Assembly: GCA_002729235.1 (NCBI GenBank)
Contig: PBTY01000100.1
Span: 1-60,358 of the forward strand
From: Rickettsiales bacterium
GTDB lineage: Bacteria > Bacteroidota > Bacteroidia > Cytophagales > Cyclobacteriaceae
Length of the DNA stretch: 60,358 nt
Direction of reading: 5' to 3'
Each line of letters starts with the position of its first letter. Position 1 is the first letter of the stretch. The translations under genes and the position numbers were made by a program. This document shows positions 8,231-17,916 of this stretch, one piece after another. The notes under the pieces are model-generated. The model did not search any database. It was not told the origin of the DNA and saw only the letters and a program-made list of their open reading frames with translations.

Positions 8231-9904
8231 TTACCGTACAATAATTTTAGTTGATTCGATGATTGCACCATTTGCGCTCCATTGAATTAAATATTGACCT
8301 TTTGGAAGCATGGATATATCCACCGTGGAGGAGCCTTTCAATGTTCCTGAAAGGTGCTGGCGACCTGTCAAATCGACCAGCGAATAATGATGATTGCTGG
8401 TTCCGGGTAGATGAACATTAAGTGTTGTGCCAACCGGATTTGGATAAATCTCTATTTGTTTCTGGTCTTCAGTAGATAGCGTTCTGAGCTCTCTTTCATT
8501 TAAAGGAACGTAAGGAGTCTCGGATAGGACGCACAGAAATAGTCCAACACAAACAGAATGAGTGCTGTAACTCTCGAAATACCCTGAATTCCACATTGCC
8601 CATGCAGCTTTCTCCCAATTTTCATGTGATTCATTCTCATATAAAGCCACCTTCCATATACCAATCAATAAGGCATAAGTAATATCTCTGACTCCTAGAG
8701 CGTCTGGCGTAACTACTCCTAAATCAATGATTTCCTTCGAAAGGTTATCCAACATTGCCAATAGGTATGGTTTTAATTCATTAGCTCTTGCTAGATCTCC
8801 ACGATCTCTAAAAGCAACATAGGCTTCTGTTAGTGCCCATGTATTCATTGCATGATACCAGCTAATGGCATTATGACCATCCCACATTCTACCAGGAGTT
8901 TGTGCAATATTTGTGAGTGAGGTAAACGCAATTGTCGGAGAAGTGCCATCTACAAAACCATCAAGGTTTTCATCCCACAAAATCCCTGGGATTAAGCTTT
9001 TATTGAGTTTATAATTGAGTTCATTCTTGTATTGTTCTTCTCCAGTCCAGGCATATAATTCTGAAAGGAGCCAAATTAACTTTGAGGTATAATTGTGATT
9101 CTTTACAGAGAATTCGGAAATAGCAAACTTACCAGCTAGTAAAGCTGAGTTTCTAAATTTTAACTTTAAAGAAGGATCTGACTGATTGATAGCTGATTCT
9201 ATCATCTGAACTCCAACCCATCCATGATCATAAGCCAACCCGCCATCGAACCAATTGGAGGCATCATCTTGTGCGCTGGTCAGGAATTGGTTGCCGGTAA
9301 ACTGTCCATTGACATATTCTACACAATAATTTGGTAGATTAGTGCAAACTTCCGCCACAGATGAACCAACAACTCCTCCTGGGTAGCAAGGGTTAGAACT
9401 TGTAGTGCTTATGTAAGCGTAAACTCCCTCATTTCTTGGTTCTGGACTACCAACATTCCAGTCAGCATATTGCTGATCATACATCATATTAGCAATCTCA
9501 GCCAATGTGCTTCGATCATTAAAATATCCGCCTTGCATGGCGTAATAGGCACCGAGTGCCACATTATTTTCATAACGGCCTATCCTGGGACAATTGATGG
9601 TGATGGAAGAGATATTAGGAGCAAGTATTTCATTCCAGATGGTTTCTATTTCTGACAATGAAGGCCTTGAAAATTCGGGATCGGAATAAGACAGAGCTAT
9701 CTGTGGGCAACCCAGGGCTGTTCCTCTTGAGTTTTTAGCCTGATCGATGGCGTTGATGGCGTCTGCAATCTCACCATACCGCATTTGTTGAATGATATTG
9801 CTTTCATTTGAATCAGTTCCATAGTCATTTCCACAAGGTGGAGTTACCTGGGCTATTCCACTTAATACAAGAATGGCTAAAAGAATCGATAAAATACACC
9901 TCAT
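8231..9904 (-). CDS. Secreted alpha-toroid-like protein with type IX sorting domain
   Basis: A 557-residue exported protein with a signal peptide ending at GIAQ and a C-terminal sorting domain of the Por/T9SS type A kind: EIYPNPVGTTLNVHLPG begins it, and SMLPKGQYLIQW plus a basic end (KIIVR) complete it. The middle 400 residues are helix-rich with Trp, Tyr and Asp-Gly repeats (NWFDGGLAYDHGWVGVQM, RMWDGHNAISWYHAMNTWA), like the six-hairpin or alpha/alpha toroid of glycosidases and polysaccharide lyases. I cannot assign a CAZy family or identify an acid pair with confidence. It would be delivered to the cell surface or medium through the type IX system. No Sus genes are adjacent. Confidence 0.75.
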   Translation of the reverse strand: MRCILSILLAILVLSGIAQVTPPCGNDYGTDSNESNIIQQMRYGEIADAINAIDQAKNSRGTALGCPQIALSYSDPEFSRPSLSEIETIWNEILAPNISSITINCPRIGRYENNVALGAYYAMQGGYFNDRSTLAEIANMMYDQQYADWNVGSPEPRNEGVYAYISTTSSNPCYPGGVVGSSVAEVCTNLPNYCVEYVNGQFTGNQFLTSAQDDASNWFDGGLAYDHGWVGVQMIESAINQSDPSLKLKFRNSALLAGKFAISEFSVKNHNYTSKLIWLLSELYAWTGEEQYKNELNYKLNKSLIPGILWDENLDGFVDGTSPTIAFTSLTNIAQTPGRMWDGHNAISWYHAMNTWALTEAYVAFRDRGDLARANELKPYLLAMLDNLSKEIIDLGVVTPDALGVRDITYALLIGIWKVALYENESHENWEKAAWAMWNSGYFESYSTHSVCVGLFLCVLSETPYVPLNERELRTLSTEDQKQIEIYPNPVGTTLNVHLPGTSNHHYSLVDLTGRQHLSGTLKGSSTVDISMLPKGQYLIQWSANGAIIESTKIIVR

Positions 9905-9976
9905 CCCTTTTCTGGAAAAATCTCGGGTTCCTATTGTTAAATTTAGGAATTCCGCATCCGAAAATTAGTAATAATT

Positions 9977-10429
9977 TTAATGCTTCTCAGAATCATTGAA
10001 CTGCCAAAGGACATTCACTAGTTGCCACTTGCCATTTAGCTTGACAATATGCATGTAGTCAATCCAGTCATCTGCAATGAGTTTTACGGAGGCTACTTTG
10101 TCGTAGACATCCAATATGATTACTTCCTTTTTTGGGTTTTCAGGGAATTTGTCACCTTCCACATTGTAGGTTTCTGCAAGTAAAACCATCGCGTCAGTAA
10201 ATGTCTCCCTTAGATATTCCTTGCCTGTTTTCTTATTACTCCAAAAGGTCCTTTTTACCATTCTGGGATGAGCGGCCCTTTCAAATTGTTCTGGATTTAC
10301 ATTGTGTTGAGACTCGATGTAATCTAAGGCCACTTGTTTGATCTCTAATGAGTCTTGCCTGGTTTGGCCTTTAGAGTAGAACGTTAGAAGTAAGAATATT
10401 GAGCTTATTAGGGTAGTTGGTTTTAGCAT
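9977..10429 (-). CDS. Secreted NTF2-like (putative lumazine-binding type) protein
   Basis: A 150-residue protein with a signal peptide ending near YSKGQ. The mature part fits the NTF2-like cone fold and the 'putative lumazine-binding' family: EIKQVALDYIESQHNVNPEQ, AAHPRMVKRTF, and a C-terminal HIVKLNGKWQLVNVLWQF sheet. Such proteins are common exported or periplasmic proteins in Bacteroidota; actual lumazine binding has not been shown for them, to my knowledge. It ends about 70 bases before the next minus-strand start (9904) and could be co-transcribed with the type IX cargo gene. Confidence 0.75.
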   Translation of the reverse strand: MLKPTTLISSIFLLLTFYSKGQTRQDSLEIKQVALDYIESQHNVNPEQFERAAHPRMVKRTFWSNKKTGKEYLRETFTDAMVLLAETYNVEGDKFPENPKKEVIILDVYDKVASVKLIADDWIDYMHIVKLNGKWQLVNVLWQFNDSEKH

Positions 10430-10517
10430 AATCGATTAAAGTTTAACCGATTCCAACGTTACAAATATTTGTCATGTTTTCTGAAATGGATAATTAACAC
10501 TTTATTAACTCTTAGTC

Positions 10518-10910
10518 TCAGTAATAACTTCTAATCTCAATGCCCTCTATGTTTTGATTGTTACTGGAATCAATCGCCAATTGAACGATTCGCTCGCTGA
10601 AACAAGTAAATAAGTGATAGTTATGTACTAGTGGATAAATGATAAGCATTTGATGGGTTGAATCCAATCCGATTTTGCTCTTCAATCCCTCATTTGAAAT
10701 GGTATTCTCAATGGTGAGATACAGCTTATCGAATTCCCATGTCTTAGAATGATTGAGTTTGATAGTTGCTACGGGTAGACGGGTATGGTACGAGCTGCTC
10801 TTTAGTATACAAGTAGAGTAAATCAGCATGAAGAGTATTACTCCGGTCAATTGCCATTTGTCTGATTTTGTTAATGAGGGGTTCTCATTTAATCGTGTAG
10901 ATAATGTCAT
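10518..10910 (-). CDS. Hypothetical single-pass membrane protein
   Basis: A 130-residue protein with one membrane helix at about 22-38 (WQLTGVILFMLIYSTCILK) and a beta-rich extracytoplasmic domain of 90 residues. No family recognised. Its start overlaps the end of the upstream small exported protein gene by 26 bases in another frame, which suggests translational coupling if both are real. The amino-acid composition is protein-like, but no conserved motif supports it. Confidence 0.5.
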   Translation of the reverse strand: MTLSTRLNENPSLTKSDKWQLTGVILFMLIYSTCILKSSSYHTRLPVATIKLNHSKTWEFDKLYLTIENTISNEGLKSKIGLDSTHQMLIIYPLVHNYHLFTCFSERIVQLAIDSSNNQNIEGIEIRSYY

Positions 10911-11178
10911 TCAAATTAATTGTAGCGCTATTAATTAGTTCAAAGCTGTCGTATCTACTCATTGATCTAAAGGTAAATCTCTTTGAAGCGGACAAATCGT
11001 ATGCTGAAATGACCTGGTATGAAGGCTGTAGCAATACAATCCATTGAAGCTTGTCCGTTTCAAGTTTAATAGTGTCCGCTTCACCTGAATAGTTCTTTCC
11101 AATGGCGCTGTAATCCTCGTATTTCGCTGTAGTAAAAACAAAGATCAAAAGACAAATGAGAAACTTTTTGATACTCAC
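10885..11178 (-). CDS. Small putative exported protein (GTG start)
   Basis: A 97-residue reading frame starting with GTG and a signal-like segment (MSIKKFLICLLIFVFTTAK), followed by a short beta-rich domain. No family recognised. Its first 23 bases overlap, head to head, the start of the DUF2147 gene on the other strand, so the two 5' ends lie inside each other. This, and the weak GTG start, make it less certain than its neighbours. If real, it is translationally coupled to the gene at 10518-10910. Confidence 0.42.
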   Translation of the reverse strand: MSIKKFLICLLIFVFTTAKYEDYSAIGKNYSGEADTIKLETDKLQWIVLLQPSYQVISAYDLSASKRFTFRSMSRYDSFELINSATINLNDIIYTIK

Positions 11179-11578
11179 AATTGGTACTGCGGTTTTCCTT
11201 TTTGGAGCTAAACCACAAGATGGAATAGAGGGAGTTTGGCTGTCAGAGAACGGACAGATGAAGGTTGAAATCTACGAGAATGGAGATGTCCAAAATGGGA
11301 AGATTGTATGGTTGGCAGAACCTACGGATAGTCGTGGCGCACTCAAACTAGATGAGAACAATCCTGAGAAGAAATTACGTGATCGCCCTCTAATGGGGAT
11401 GGATATTATGGAAGGACTTCAATTTAGAAATGGCCAATGGGAAGGCAGTCTTTATGCAGCTAAGCGAGGTGTTACAACAGACGTCAAAGTACGCAAGGCG
11501 AAAGAAGATGAGCTGTTAATTACCGTGTCGTACCGAGGATTTAGTAGGCAGCAAACCTGGAAACGAGCATCTCTTTAA
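11156..11578 (+). CDS. DUF2147 family secreted protein
   Basis: A 140-residue protein with signal peptide MRNFLILTIGTAVFLFGA and a DUF2147 domain: GIEGVWLSENGQMKVEIYENG, KIVWLAEP, GMDIMEGLQFRNGQWEG and YAAKRGVTTDVKVR are the family blocks. DUF2147 folds as a small lipocalin-like beta-barrel and is periplasmic or secreted; the ligand is unknown. It opens the plus-strand block that leads into the efflux genes, with only three bases before the next start. Confidence 0.83.
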   Translation: MRNFLILTIGTAVFLFGAKPQDGIEGVWLSENGQMKVEIYENGDVQNGKIVWLAEPTDSRGALKLDENNPEKKLRDRPLMGMDIMEGLQFRNGQWEGSLYAAKRGVTTDVKVRKAKEDELLITVSYRGFSRQQTWKRASL

Positions 11579-11581
11579 TCG

Positions 11582-12352
11582 ATGAAGAAAGTGTTTGGCT
11601 TGTTATTCATAGGCATGATGTTGCGTTCTTACGGACAAACCAGTTCCTGGGATCGAAAGCCTTTTGACGAAGCTTCAAGGGCTATAGCTGCACTGGAAAA
11701 TAGGCCGAGATTGATTGATAGTCTTCGAAAGATTTATGAAAATAAATGGATTGTGCAGTTCTCGCTCGGTCATCGATTCATTACACCAAATAATGAGGCT
11801 GATGAACCTGATGTGATTACAACCGCAGATCTTACCAAGAACGTTGCCTGTTTTGGATTTGGGGCAGGATATTTTGTAAAGAAGAATTGGTTGCTAGGGG
11901 CAGAATTTGATTTTCTGCCAATTCATAAGGAAGAGCATGTTAATAATGTTTCCATCGGAGGAGGTAGTATCAATGTTGATGGCAGTGGAAGCGGAGGGGT
12001 AATGTTTAATCTGGGTGTTCTCTCCAAGTTTTTCCTCCCGGTAGGAGAATTTTCACGTGCCTATCTGGGGTTCAAAACAGGAGTTATCAAAGCGGCAGCA
12101 GGAGGTGGGGAAGGTGGGTTTAGTTCCAGCCAGGGCCAGTTCAAAGAAATTAGGGTGCTCGTGAGAAACTTCGGTTACGGCAACCTAACACTTGGTATAT
12201 CTCATAGACCTACACCAGTTGTGTTGCTCGACTTAAATGCTGGTTATTTGCTTTCCAGTCGCACAGATAACATCGGCGGAATTGAATCTCCAGGAGGAAT
12301 TACCGCCACATTCTCCATCCAGTTTGTAATCGGTGGAGCCAAAGGACTGTAG
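11582..12352 (+). CDS. Outer-membrane beta-barrel protein of unknown function
   Basis: A 256-residue protein with signal peptide MKKVFGLLFIGMMLRSYGQ. The mature region alternates polar and hydrophobic residues in strands (KNWLLGAEFDFLPIHKEE, YLGFKTGVIKAAAGG, ATFSIQFVIGG), as in an eight- to ten-strand porin-like barrel. A Gly-rich stretch at about 118-134 (SIGGGSINVDGSGSGG) would form a loop. No family recognised. It starts three bases after the DUF2147 stop and 47 bases before the TolC start, so it probably belongs to the same transcript as the efflux system. Confidence 0.72.
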   Translation: MKKVFGLLFIGMMLRSYGQTSSWDRKPFDEASRAIAALENRPRLIDSLRKIYENKWIVQFSLGHRFITPNNEADEPDVITTADLTKNVACFGFGAGYFVKKNWLLGAEFDFLPIHKEEHVNNVSIGGGSINVDGSGSGGVMFNLGVLSKFFLPVGEFSRAYLGFKTGVIKAAAGGGEGGFSSSQGQFKEIRVLVRNFGYGNLTLGISHRPTPVVLLDLNAGYLLSSRTDNIGGIESPGGITATFSIQFVIGGAKGL

Positions 12353-12399
12353 GGAATAAGACCATTCAATTGCTCGATATAATTTCTAAAAAGAATAAA

Positions 12400-13734
12400 A
12401 TGAATTCGGTAAAGAAGATAATTACTTGTCTGATGATGGGGCTCTGTTATGGCCTCTCAGCTCAAACAAGCTATTCATTGGCTGAGTGTATTGATTTTAC
12501 ACTTGAGCACCATCCCTCAATGGGGATTTTTGAAAACAATGAGGGTATTGCCAGAGCGCAAACAACTCAGAGTATAGCTGGCTATTTGCCGCAGGTTAAT
12601 GGCTCAGCAAATTTTACTGATAATCTGAAACTCCAAACCACCGTATTACCAGCGGGAATATTTGGGCCTCAACCAGCAGAAGTTCAATTTGGAACCCAAT
12701 ACAATACGGTGGTCGGAGTGGATTTTAATCAAACTATCTATGATCAATCCAAGATCATTGGGATCCAAGCTGGCAAGCCTTATGAAGCCATGACTGGTTT
12801 GCAGCAGGAGCTAAACAAGGAGACATTGATTTACAATACGGCAATAGCGTATTTCCAGGTGCTAATCCTTCGAGAGCAGCGATCTATTTTGGAGTCGAAT
12901 AAGCACAAGTTTGAGGAGCTGGTTTTGACTTTGACCAATCAACAAAAGCAGGGTGTGGTTCTAAGCAAAGAGGTAGATCGATTGAAGGTTAGTTTGAGTA
13001 CTACTAACTATCAGTTGGAAGATGTAGTTAGAAAAGAGCAGCTGGCGGTTAACTCTCTGAAGAATGCTATGGGAATGGCACTGGATCAGTCATTGACGAT
13101 TCGTGAAGATTTGGATTATGAGTCATTTGCGAGTTTTCAAATGAGGAATGAGCTCGCAATTGAATCCCTAACATCATTTAAGATAAACGAACAGCAAATT
13201 GCCCTTCAGGAGATCAATGTGAAAATGCAGCGTGCAAAATACCTGCCCTCACTCAACTTTGTTGGCAGGTATGCTTATCAATCATTGAATAATGACTTTG
13301 ACCAGGCATTCTCGGATTGGAACAACTTCTCCTACATAGGACTTGGTCTTAAAGTACCCATATTCAGTGGCCTGGGGCGCTATAGTAAGCTGCATGAGGA
13401 GCAGTTGATACTGGAAAATGATCGAAGCAACTTTTTGTTGAACCAACGAAACATGGAGCTCAATTTTGAAAATGCCTCTGTTTCTGTCGGAACATCCTAC
13501 GCCTCTTTCAAAAGCAATTGGGACAACCTCAATTTGGCAAAAGAACTACTGGAAGTTACTGAATACCAATACAAACAAGGAGCCGTAGGGTTAATTGATT
13601 TTCTCAATGACGATACGGCCTATAAAAATGCTCAAAGCAATTATGTCAACAGCCTGTACAACTTGATGATTAGCCAACTGAATTATCAAAAAGCACAAGG
13701 CACCTTAATGGAATTCATCGATACACTTAAGTAA
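12400..13734 (+). CDS. TolC family outer-membrane efflux protein
   Basis: A 444-residue outer-membrane channel protein. I choose the ATG at 12400 because it gives the signal peptide (MNSVKKIITCLMMGLCYGLSA). The TolC repeat pattern is visible: SLAECIDFTLEHHPSM near the N terminus and again in the second half (MELNFENASVSVGTSYASFK), with the long helices between and the characteristic QYKQGAVGLIDFLNDDTAY near the C terminus. It would form the outer-membrane exit of the tripartite pump encoded next. It starts nine bases upstream of the membrane-fusion gene. Confidence 0.92.
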   Translation: MNSVKKIITCLMMGLCYGLSAQTSYSLAECIDFTLEHHPSMGIFENNEGIARAQTTQSIAGYLPQVNGSANFTDNLKLQTTVLPAGIFGPQPAEVQFGTQYNTVVGVDFNQTIYDQSKIIGIQAGKPYEAMTGLQQELNKETLIYNTAIAYFQVLILREQRSILESNKHKFEELVLTLTNQQKQGVVLSKEVDRLKVSLSTTNYQLEDVVRKEQLAVNSLKNAMGMALDQSLTIREDLDYESFASFQMRNELAIESLTSFKINEQQIALQEINVKMQRAKYLPSLNFVGRYAYQSLNNDFDQAFSDWNNFSYIGLGLKVPIFSGLGRYSKLHEEQLILENDRSNFLLNQRNMELNFENASVSVGTSYASFKSNWDNLNLAKELLEVTEYQYKQGAVGLIDFLNDDTAYKNAQSNYVNSLYNLMISQLNYQKAQGTLMEFIDTLK

Positions 13735-13743
13735 CGCATTATC

Positions 13744-14802
13744 ATGAAAAAATATATCATTTCTGGAGTGGTCATTGTCCTCTTGATTGTGGCTACTACC
13801 ATCCAACTTATAGGAAACAAAAGAACACTGGACGAAGCTAAGGTTCCAGTGGATCGTACCAAAATACCTGTTGCTGTAAATGTTGCAGCTGTTGAGAAAT
13901 CTACTTTATCAATGACTGTGACTTATCCAGCGATAGTTCAGCCAATCGAAGATGCTCGTGTCTTTACGCAAGCCAGCGGTATGGTGGAGCATCTCTATAT
14001 AGATCTGGGGAGTCGTGTTACAAAAGATCAGATTATTGGTCAATTGGATGCTGATGTGTTAAAAATTAATTTGAAAGATTCTCAATTGGCTTTTGGAAAG
14101 TCGTTGGATGACTACAATAGAGTTAAAGATTTGTATGAGCATAATGCAGCATCCAAAGTGGACATGCTGAATGCGAAGTACAACCATGACAAGATTGAGA
14201 ATCAAATTCGTTTGCTGGAAAAACAGATTCAGAATGCATCCATTAAAGCTCCAATTAGTGGAGTGGTACATGCTAAAATGGTAAAGGAGGGAGAGTTTGT
14301 AAATCCAGGAACTCCAATTGCCTTAATCTCCAATGTGTTCACACTAAAAGCTACGGTTTTTGTTGATCAGGAACTGGTGTATCAACTAAAGGAGGACGAT
14401 CAAGCTATCGTTTCTTCTCCGGTGTTTCCAGAAAAAGTATTCAGAGGTAAGATTACTTTTATTAGTCCAGTGGCAGACGCTCACCACAATTATCAGGTTG
14501 ATTTGCTTTTGGAAACTAATGATGATCAGCGATTAAGAGGAGGCTCAGATGTGCAAGTGACATTTCAGACCTATTCGACTGATGAAGTGCTACAAATACC
14601 AAAGTCAGCTCTGGTTACAGATGCTGAGCAGCCCTATGTATTTCTGGTTCAAGAAGAAAGAGTTTTGATGAGAACTGTTGAAACTGGTCTGGTTAAGGGA
14701 GATCAGGTCGAGATCATGAAGGGGTTATCTGAAGATGATCTGATCGTCACGACAGGTCAGATCAATTTGAGAGAGGGAAGTATTGTGAACATAATCGACT
14801 AA
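13744..14802 (+). CDS. RND efflux membrane-fusion (periplasmic adaptor) protein
   Basis: A 352-residue adaptor with an N-terminal membrane anchor (IISGVVIVLLIVATTIQLI). Lipoyl half-motifs flank a helical hairpin: DARVFTQASGMVEHLYIDLG at about 73-92 and NASIKAPISGVVHAKMVKEG near 160-180, then the beta-barrel domain (LKATVFVDQELVYQLKE) and membrane-proximal domain. This is the bridge between inner-membrane pump and TolC channel. It lies nine bases after TolC and six before the pump gene. Confidence 0.92.
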   Translation: MKKYIISGVVIVLLIVATTIQLIGNKRTLDEAKVPVDRTKIPVAVNVAAVEKSTLSMTVTYPAIVQPIEDARVFTQASGMVEHLYIDLGSRVTKDQIIGQLDADVLKINLKDSQLAFGKSLDDYNRVKDLYEHNAASKVDMLNAKYNHDKIENQIRLLEKQIQNASIKAPISGVVHAKMVKEGEFVNPGTPIALISNVFTLKATVFVDQELVYQLKEDDQAIVSSPVFPEKVFRGKITFISPVADAHHNYQVDLLLETNDDQRLRGGSDVQVTFQTYSTDEVLQIPKSALVTDAEQPYVFLVQEERVLMRTVETGLVKGDQVEIMKGLSEDDLIVTTGQINLREGSIVNIID

Positions 14803-14808
14803 TCTGCT

Positions 14809-17800
14809 ATGTCATTAACTGAAATCTCGATTAATCGACCATTACTGATCTGTACAGTATTTGTTGGGTTGATACTGTTTGGAATCATTGGTTATACAAA
14901 TCTGAATTATAACCTACTTCCGTCATTTGATACTGGAAACCTAAGTGTACAGACTGTTCTTCCTGGGGCATCTCCACAGGAAATAGAAAGCAAGGTAACT
15001 AAGCCCATTGAAGAGGTAATTAGTACAGTGGAAGGTATTGATATCATGACTTCCAGCTCATTGCAAAATGTTTCTGTGATCCAATTGGTGCTGAAATCAG
15101 GTGTGGATGATAAAGCTGCTCAGCAGGATGTGGAGCGTAAAATTGCACAGATCATTTCTACCCTTCCAGTAGATATCCAGGAACCAGTTGTCAATCGATT
15201 TAGTACGGATGATTTTGCGATTCTCAATATCTCAGTGACCGGAAATATTTCTGATCAGGCGCTGTATGAATTGATAGACAAAGATGTAAAACCTAATCTC
15301 AGCAATGTGATGGGTGTAGGCGATATCAATGTAATTGGTGGACAACAGCGAGAAGTGAAAGTGTTATTGCATAATGACAAACTGCAAGCCTACAAACTGT
15401 CGCCAAAACAAGTGTATCAAGTCGTGGCGGGCAATACTGCTTCTGTTCCGGGTGGAAACGTCGTGAATGACCAGCAAAACCTGTCCATCACTATGGATGC
15501 GGACTACTCTAGTGTTGCATTGCTAAAGGATTTGGTCATACGAGATAATGGTATGGGTAGTCGAATCATGTTGACTGATGTGGCGACTATATTTGATACT
15601 CAGGAAAAGATCACCACACTCAACCGAATAAATGGTGAGGCGGCGATTGGTTTGCAGGTATTTAAAACAGGTGATGCCAACGCTGTTGAGGTGAGTAAAT
15701 CTGTGAAAGATCGATTGGTTGAGCTCAAAGAACAACATCAGGATATTGGTTTGGACTATGTGGTGGCATTGGATCAGTCCACCTATACGCTACATTCTGC
15801 AGATGCCGTTTTAGAAGATTTATTTCTGGCCATTCTAATTGTAGGAGTGGTCATGCTCTTGTTTCTCCACAGTTTGCGGAGTTCCATGTTTGTTTTAATT
15901 GCTATTCCATCGGCCATGATCCCGACGTTCATTGCGATGAGTTTGTTAGGCTTTTCACTCAACCTGATGACTTTGCTTGCATTGTCACTGGTTGTAGGGA
16001 TTTTGGTCGATGATAGCATTGTGGTATTGGAGAATATTTTCCGGCACCTCGAAATGGGTAAGGATAAGCGTACTGCCTCATTAGAAGGTAGGAATGAGAT
16101 TGGCTTTACAGCTGTGGCCATCACTTTAGTTGACGTTGTAGTGTTTTTCCCTATGGCATTTGCAGGAGGATTGATTGGTAATGTTTTGAAGGAATTTGCA
16201 TTAGTGGTGGTGATCTCTACCATGATGAGTTTGTTAGTGGCGTTTACGCTCACTCCAATGATGGCTTCCCGATTTGTAAAATTGGAGCATCTCACTAAAT
16301 CTTCTCTATGGGGGCGAATTATGTTGGGATTTGAAGACGGAATTAATCAAATGAAGGCTGTTTACGGTCGGATGTTGCATTGGACCCTTTATCATAAGCG
16401 ATATTTTTTCCTAGTGGTACTGATACTTATGGTGGGGTCCCTTGCTTTGATTCCTACTGGTTTTATTGGAGCCTCCTTTGCGGGAAATGGTGATCGTGGT
16501 GAGTTGACCATTCAATTAGAAACAGCCACTGAAACACCCATTAGAGAAACTAATCTAATAGTTCGAGAGGCGGAGCAACGTATCCTGACATTTCCTGAGG
16601 TGAAAACAGTCTACACCCTTGTTGGGACGCAAACAGGAGCCAAAGGCAATACAGAAAACATTGCCGAACTATCCATTGCAATGGTAGACAAAAATGATCG
16701 TGACATTTCAGCTGATGCATTCGGTGTGCTTGCCAGAAATGAGATAGAGAAAATTCCCGGTGTGCAGGTTACCGTAATCCCAACAGGTATTACAGGTAAT
16801 GTGAATTCGCCGATTCAAATTGTAATCTCCGGCACCAATAAAGAATATGTGTATCAATCGGCTAGTCAAGTTAAAAGCATTGTTGAAAACACCGCAGGAT
16901 CTGATTATGTGCGATTCAGTACCAAAGGTACTACAAGCCAGGTAGAGGTAACTCCGGATCGTGACAAGATCGCGCTTTTAGGACTATCGCTTACGGATGT
17001 TGCTCAGTCTATTCAGCTGGCCTTCAATGGTAATGACAACATCGATTTCATGGATGGTGATGATTCATTTGATGTTCGAGTGGAACTGGATCCAGCGGAT
17101 AAGCAAAGTATTGAAGATATCAAGCAGCTGGCTGTGACCAACCGAAACGGTCAATTGATTCGATTGGGACAAGTAGCTTCAGTTAAAGAAGTAACTGGAC
17201 AATACATCATTCAGCGAACTAACAGACAAAGTTCGGTAACAGTTACTTCATCTGTAGTTGGAAGACCATCTGGAGATGTGGTAAAAGACATTCAGAAGGA
17301 AGTTGATATTTTGGATTTGCCTGCTGGTGTTACTGTTGATTTCCAGGGTGAAGCTAAAAATCAGCGCGAGTCTTTTCAAAGTCTGGCTTATTCATTGATC
17401 ATCGCTCTAGTGCTGGTTTACATGGTGATGGTGAGTTTGTATGAGAGTCTTGTCTATCCTTTTGTGGTGATTTTTTCGGTCCCTGTAGCCATTATAGGAG
17501 CATTATTGGCTTTGGCATTGACCATGAATCAGTTGACCATTTTTAGTATCATCGGGATGATCATGTTGCTAGGTCTGGTTACCAAGAATGGTATTTTGAT
17601 AGTAGATTTTGCCAATGAATTGAAGGCTAAGGGAATGCCTGTTGTGGAGGCATTGGTGGAAGCTGGTCGCGAGCGTTTGCGTCCGATTTTGATGACCACT
17701 TTTTCCATGGTATTGGGAATGATCCCATTAGCTATTTCACACAGTGCAGGATCAGAGTTTAAAAATGGAATGGCCTGGGTACTGATTGGAGGAATGACGA

Positions 17801-17916
17801 GTTCGTTTCTATTCACCTTGTTTTTGGTCCCATCAGTTTATCTCGTAATGGAACGAATAAAGGACAAATTCCAACAACCAAAATCACAATTAATAACTCA
17901 AACTGAAGCAGGATGA
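14809..17916 (+). CDS. RND family efflux transporter permease
   Basis: A 1035-residue proton-driven exporter of the AcrB/hydrophobe-amphiphile type. Twelve membrane helices in two halves surround two large periplasmic domains. The proton-relay aspartates sit in VGILVDDSIVVLENIF (fourth helix) and the matching TKN lysine in MLLGLVTKNGILIVDFANEL (tenth helix). The GESKVTKPIEE-like porter start (ASPQEIESKVTKPIEEVIST) is present. Substrate range cannot be read from sequence. It overlaps the next gene by four bases (ATGA), so the two are translationally coupled. Confidence 0.93.
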   Translation: MSLTEISINRPLLICTVFVGLILFGIIGYTNLNYNLLPSFDTGNLSVQTVLPGASPQEIESKVTKPIEEVISTVEGIDIMTSSSLQNVSVIQLVLKSGVDDKAAQQDVERKIAQIISTLPVDIQEPVVNRFSTDDFAILNISVTGNISDQALYELIDKDVKPNLSNVMGVGDINVIGGQQREVKVLLHNDKLQAYKLSPKQVYQVVAGNTASVPGGNVVNDQQNLSITMDADYSSVALLKDLVIRDNGMGSRIMLTDVATIFDTQEKITTLNRINGEAAIGLQVFKTGDANAVEVSKSVKDRLVELKEQHQDIGLDYVVALDQSTYTLHSADAVLEDLFLAILIVGVVMLLFLHSLRSSMFVLIAIPSAMIPTFIAMSLLGFSLNLMTLLALSLVVGILVDDSIVVLENIFRHLEMGKDKRTASLEGRNEIGFTAVAITLVDVVVFFPMAFAGGLIGNVLKEFALVVVISTMMSLLVAFTLTPMMASRFVKLEHLTKSSLWGRIMLGFEDGINQMKAVYGRMLHWTLYHKRYFFLVVLILMVGSLALIPTGFIGASFAGNGDRGELTIQLETATETPIRETNLIVREAEQRILTFPEVKTVYTLVGTQTGAKGNTENIAELSIAMVDKNDRDISADAFGVLARNEIEKIPGVQVTVIPTGITGNVNSPIQIVISGTNKEYVYQSASQVKSIVENTAGSDYVRFSTKGTTSQVEVTPDRDKIALLGLSLTDVAQSIQLAFNGNDNIDFMDGDDSFDVRVELDPADKQSIEDIKQLAVTNRNGQLIRLGQVASVKEVTGQYIIQRTNRQSSVTVTSSVVGRPSGDVVKDIQKEVDILDLPAGVTVDFQGEAKNQRESFQSLAYSLIIALVLVYMVMVSLYESLVYPFVVIFSVPVAIIGALLALALTMNQLTIFSIIGMIMLLGLVTKNGILIVDFANELKAKGMPVVEALVEAGRERLRPILMTTFSMVLGMIPLAISHSAGSEFKNGMAWVLIGGMTSSFLFTLFLVPSVYLVMERIKDKFQQPKSQLITQTEAG

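Noticed and set aside
15783-16295. A 170-residue antisense reading frame inside the RND permease gene
   Set aside because: It mirrors membrane-helix coding on the other strand; the permease frame is certain.
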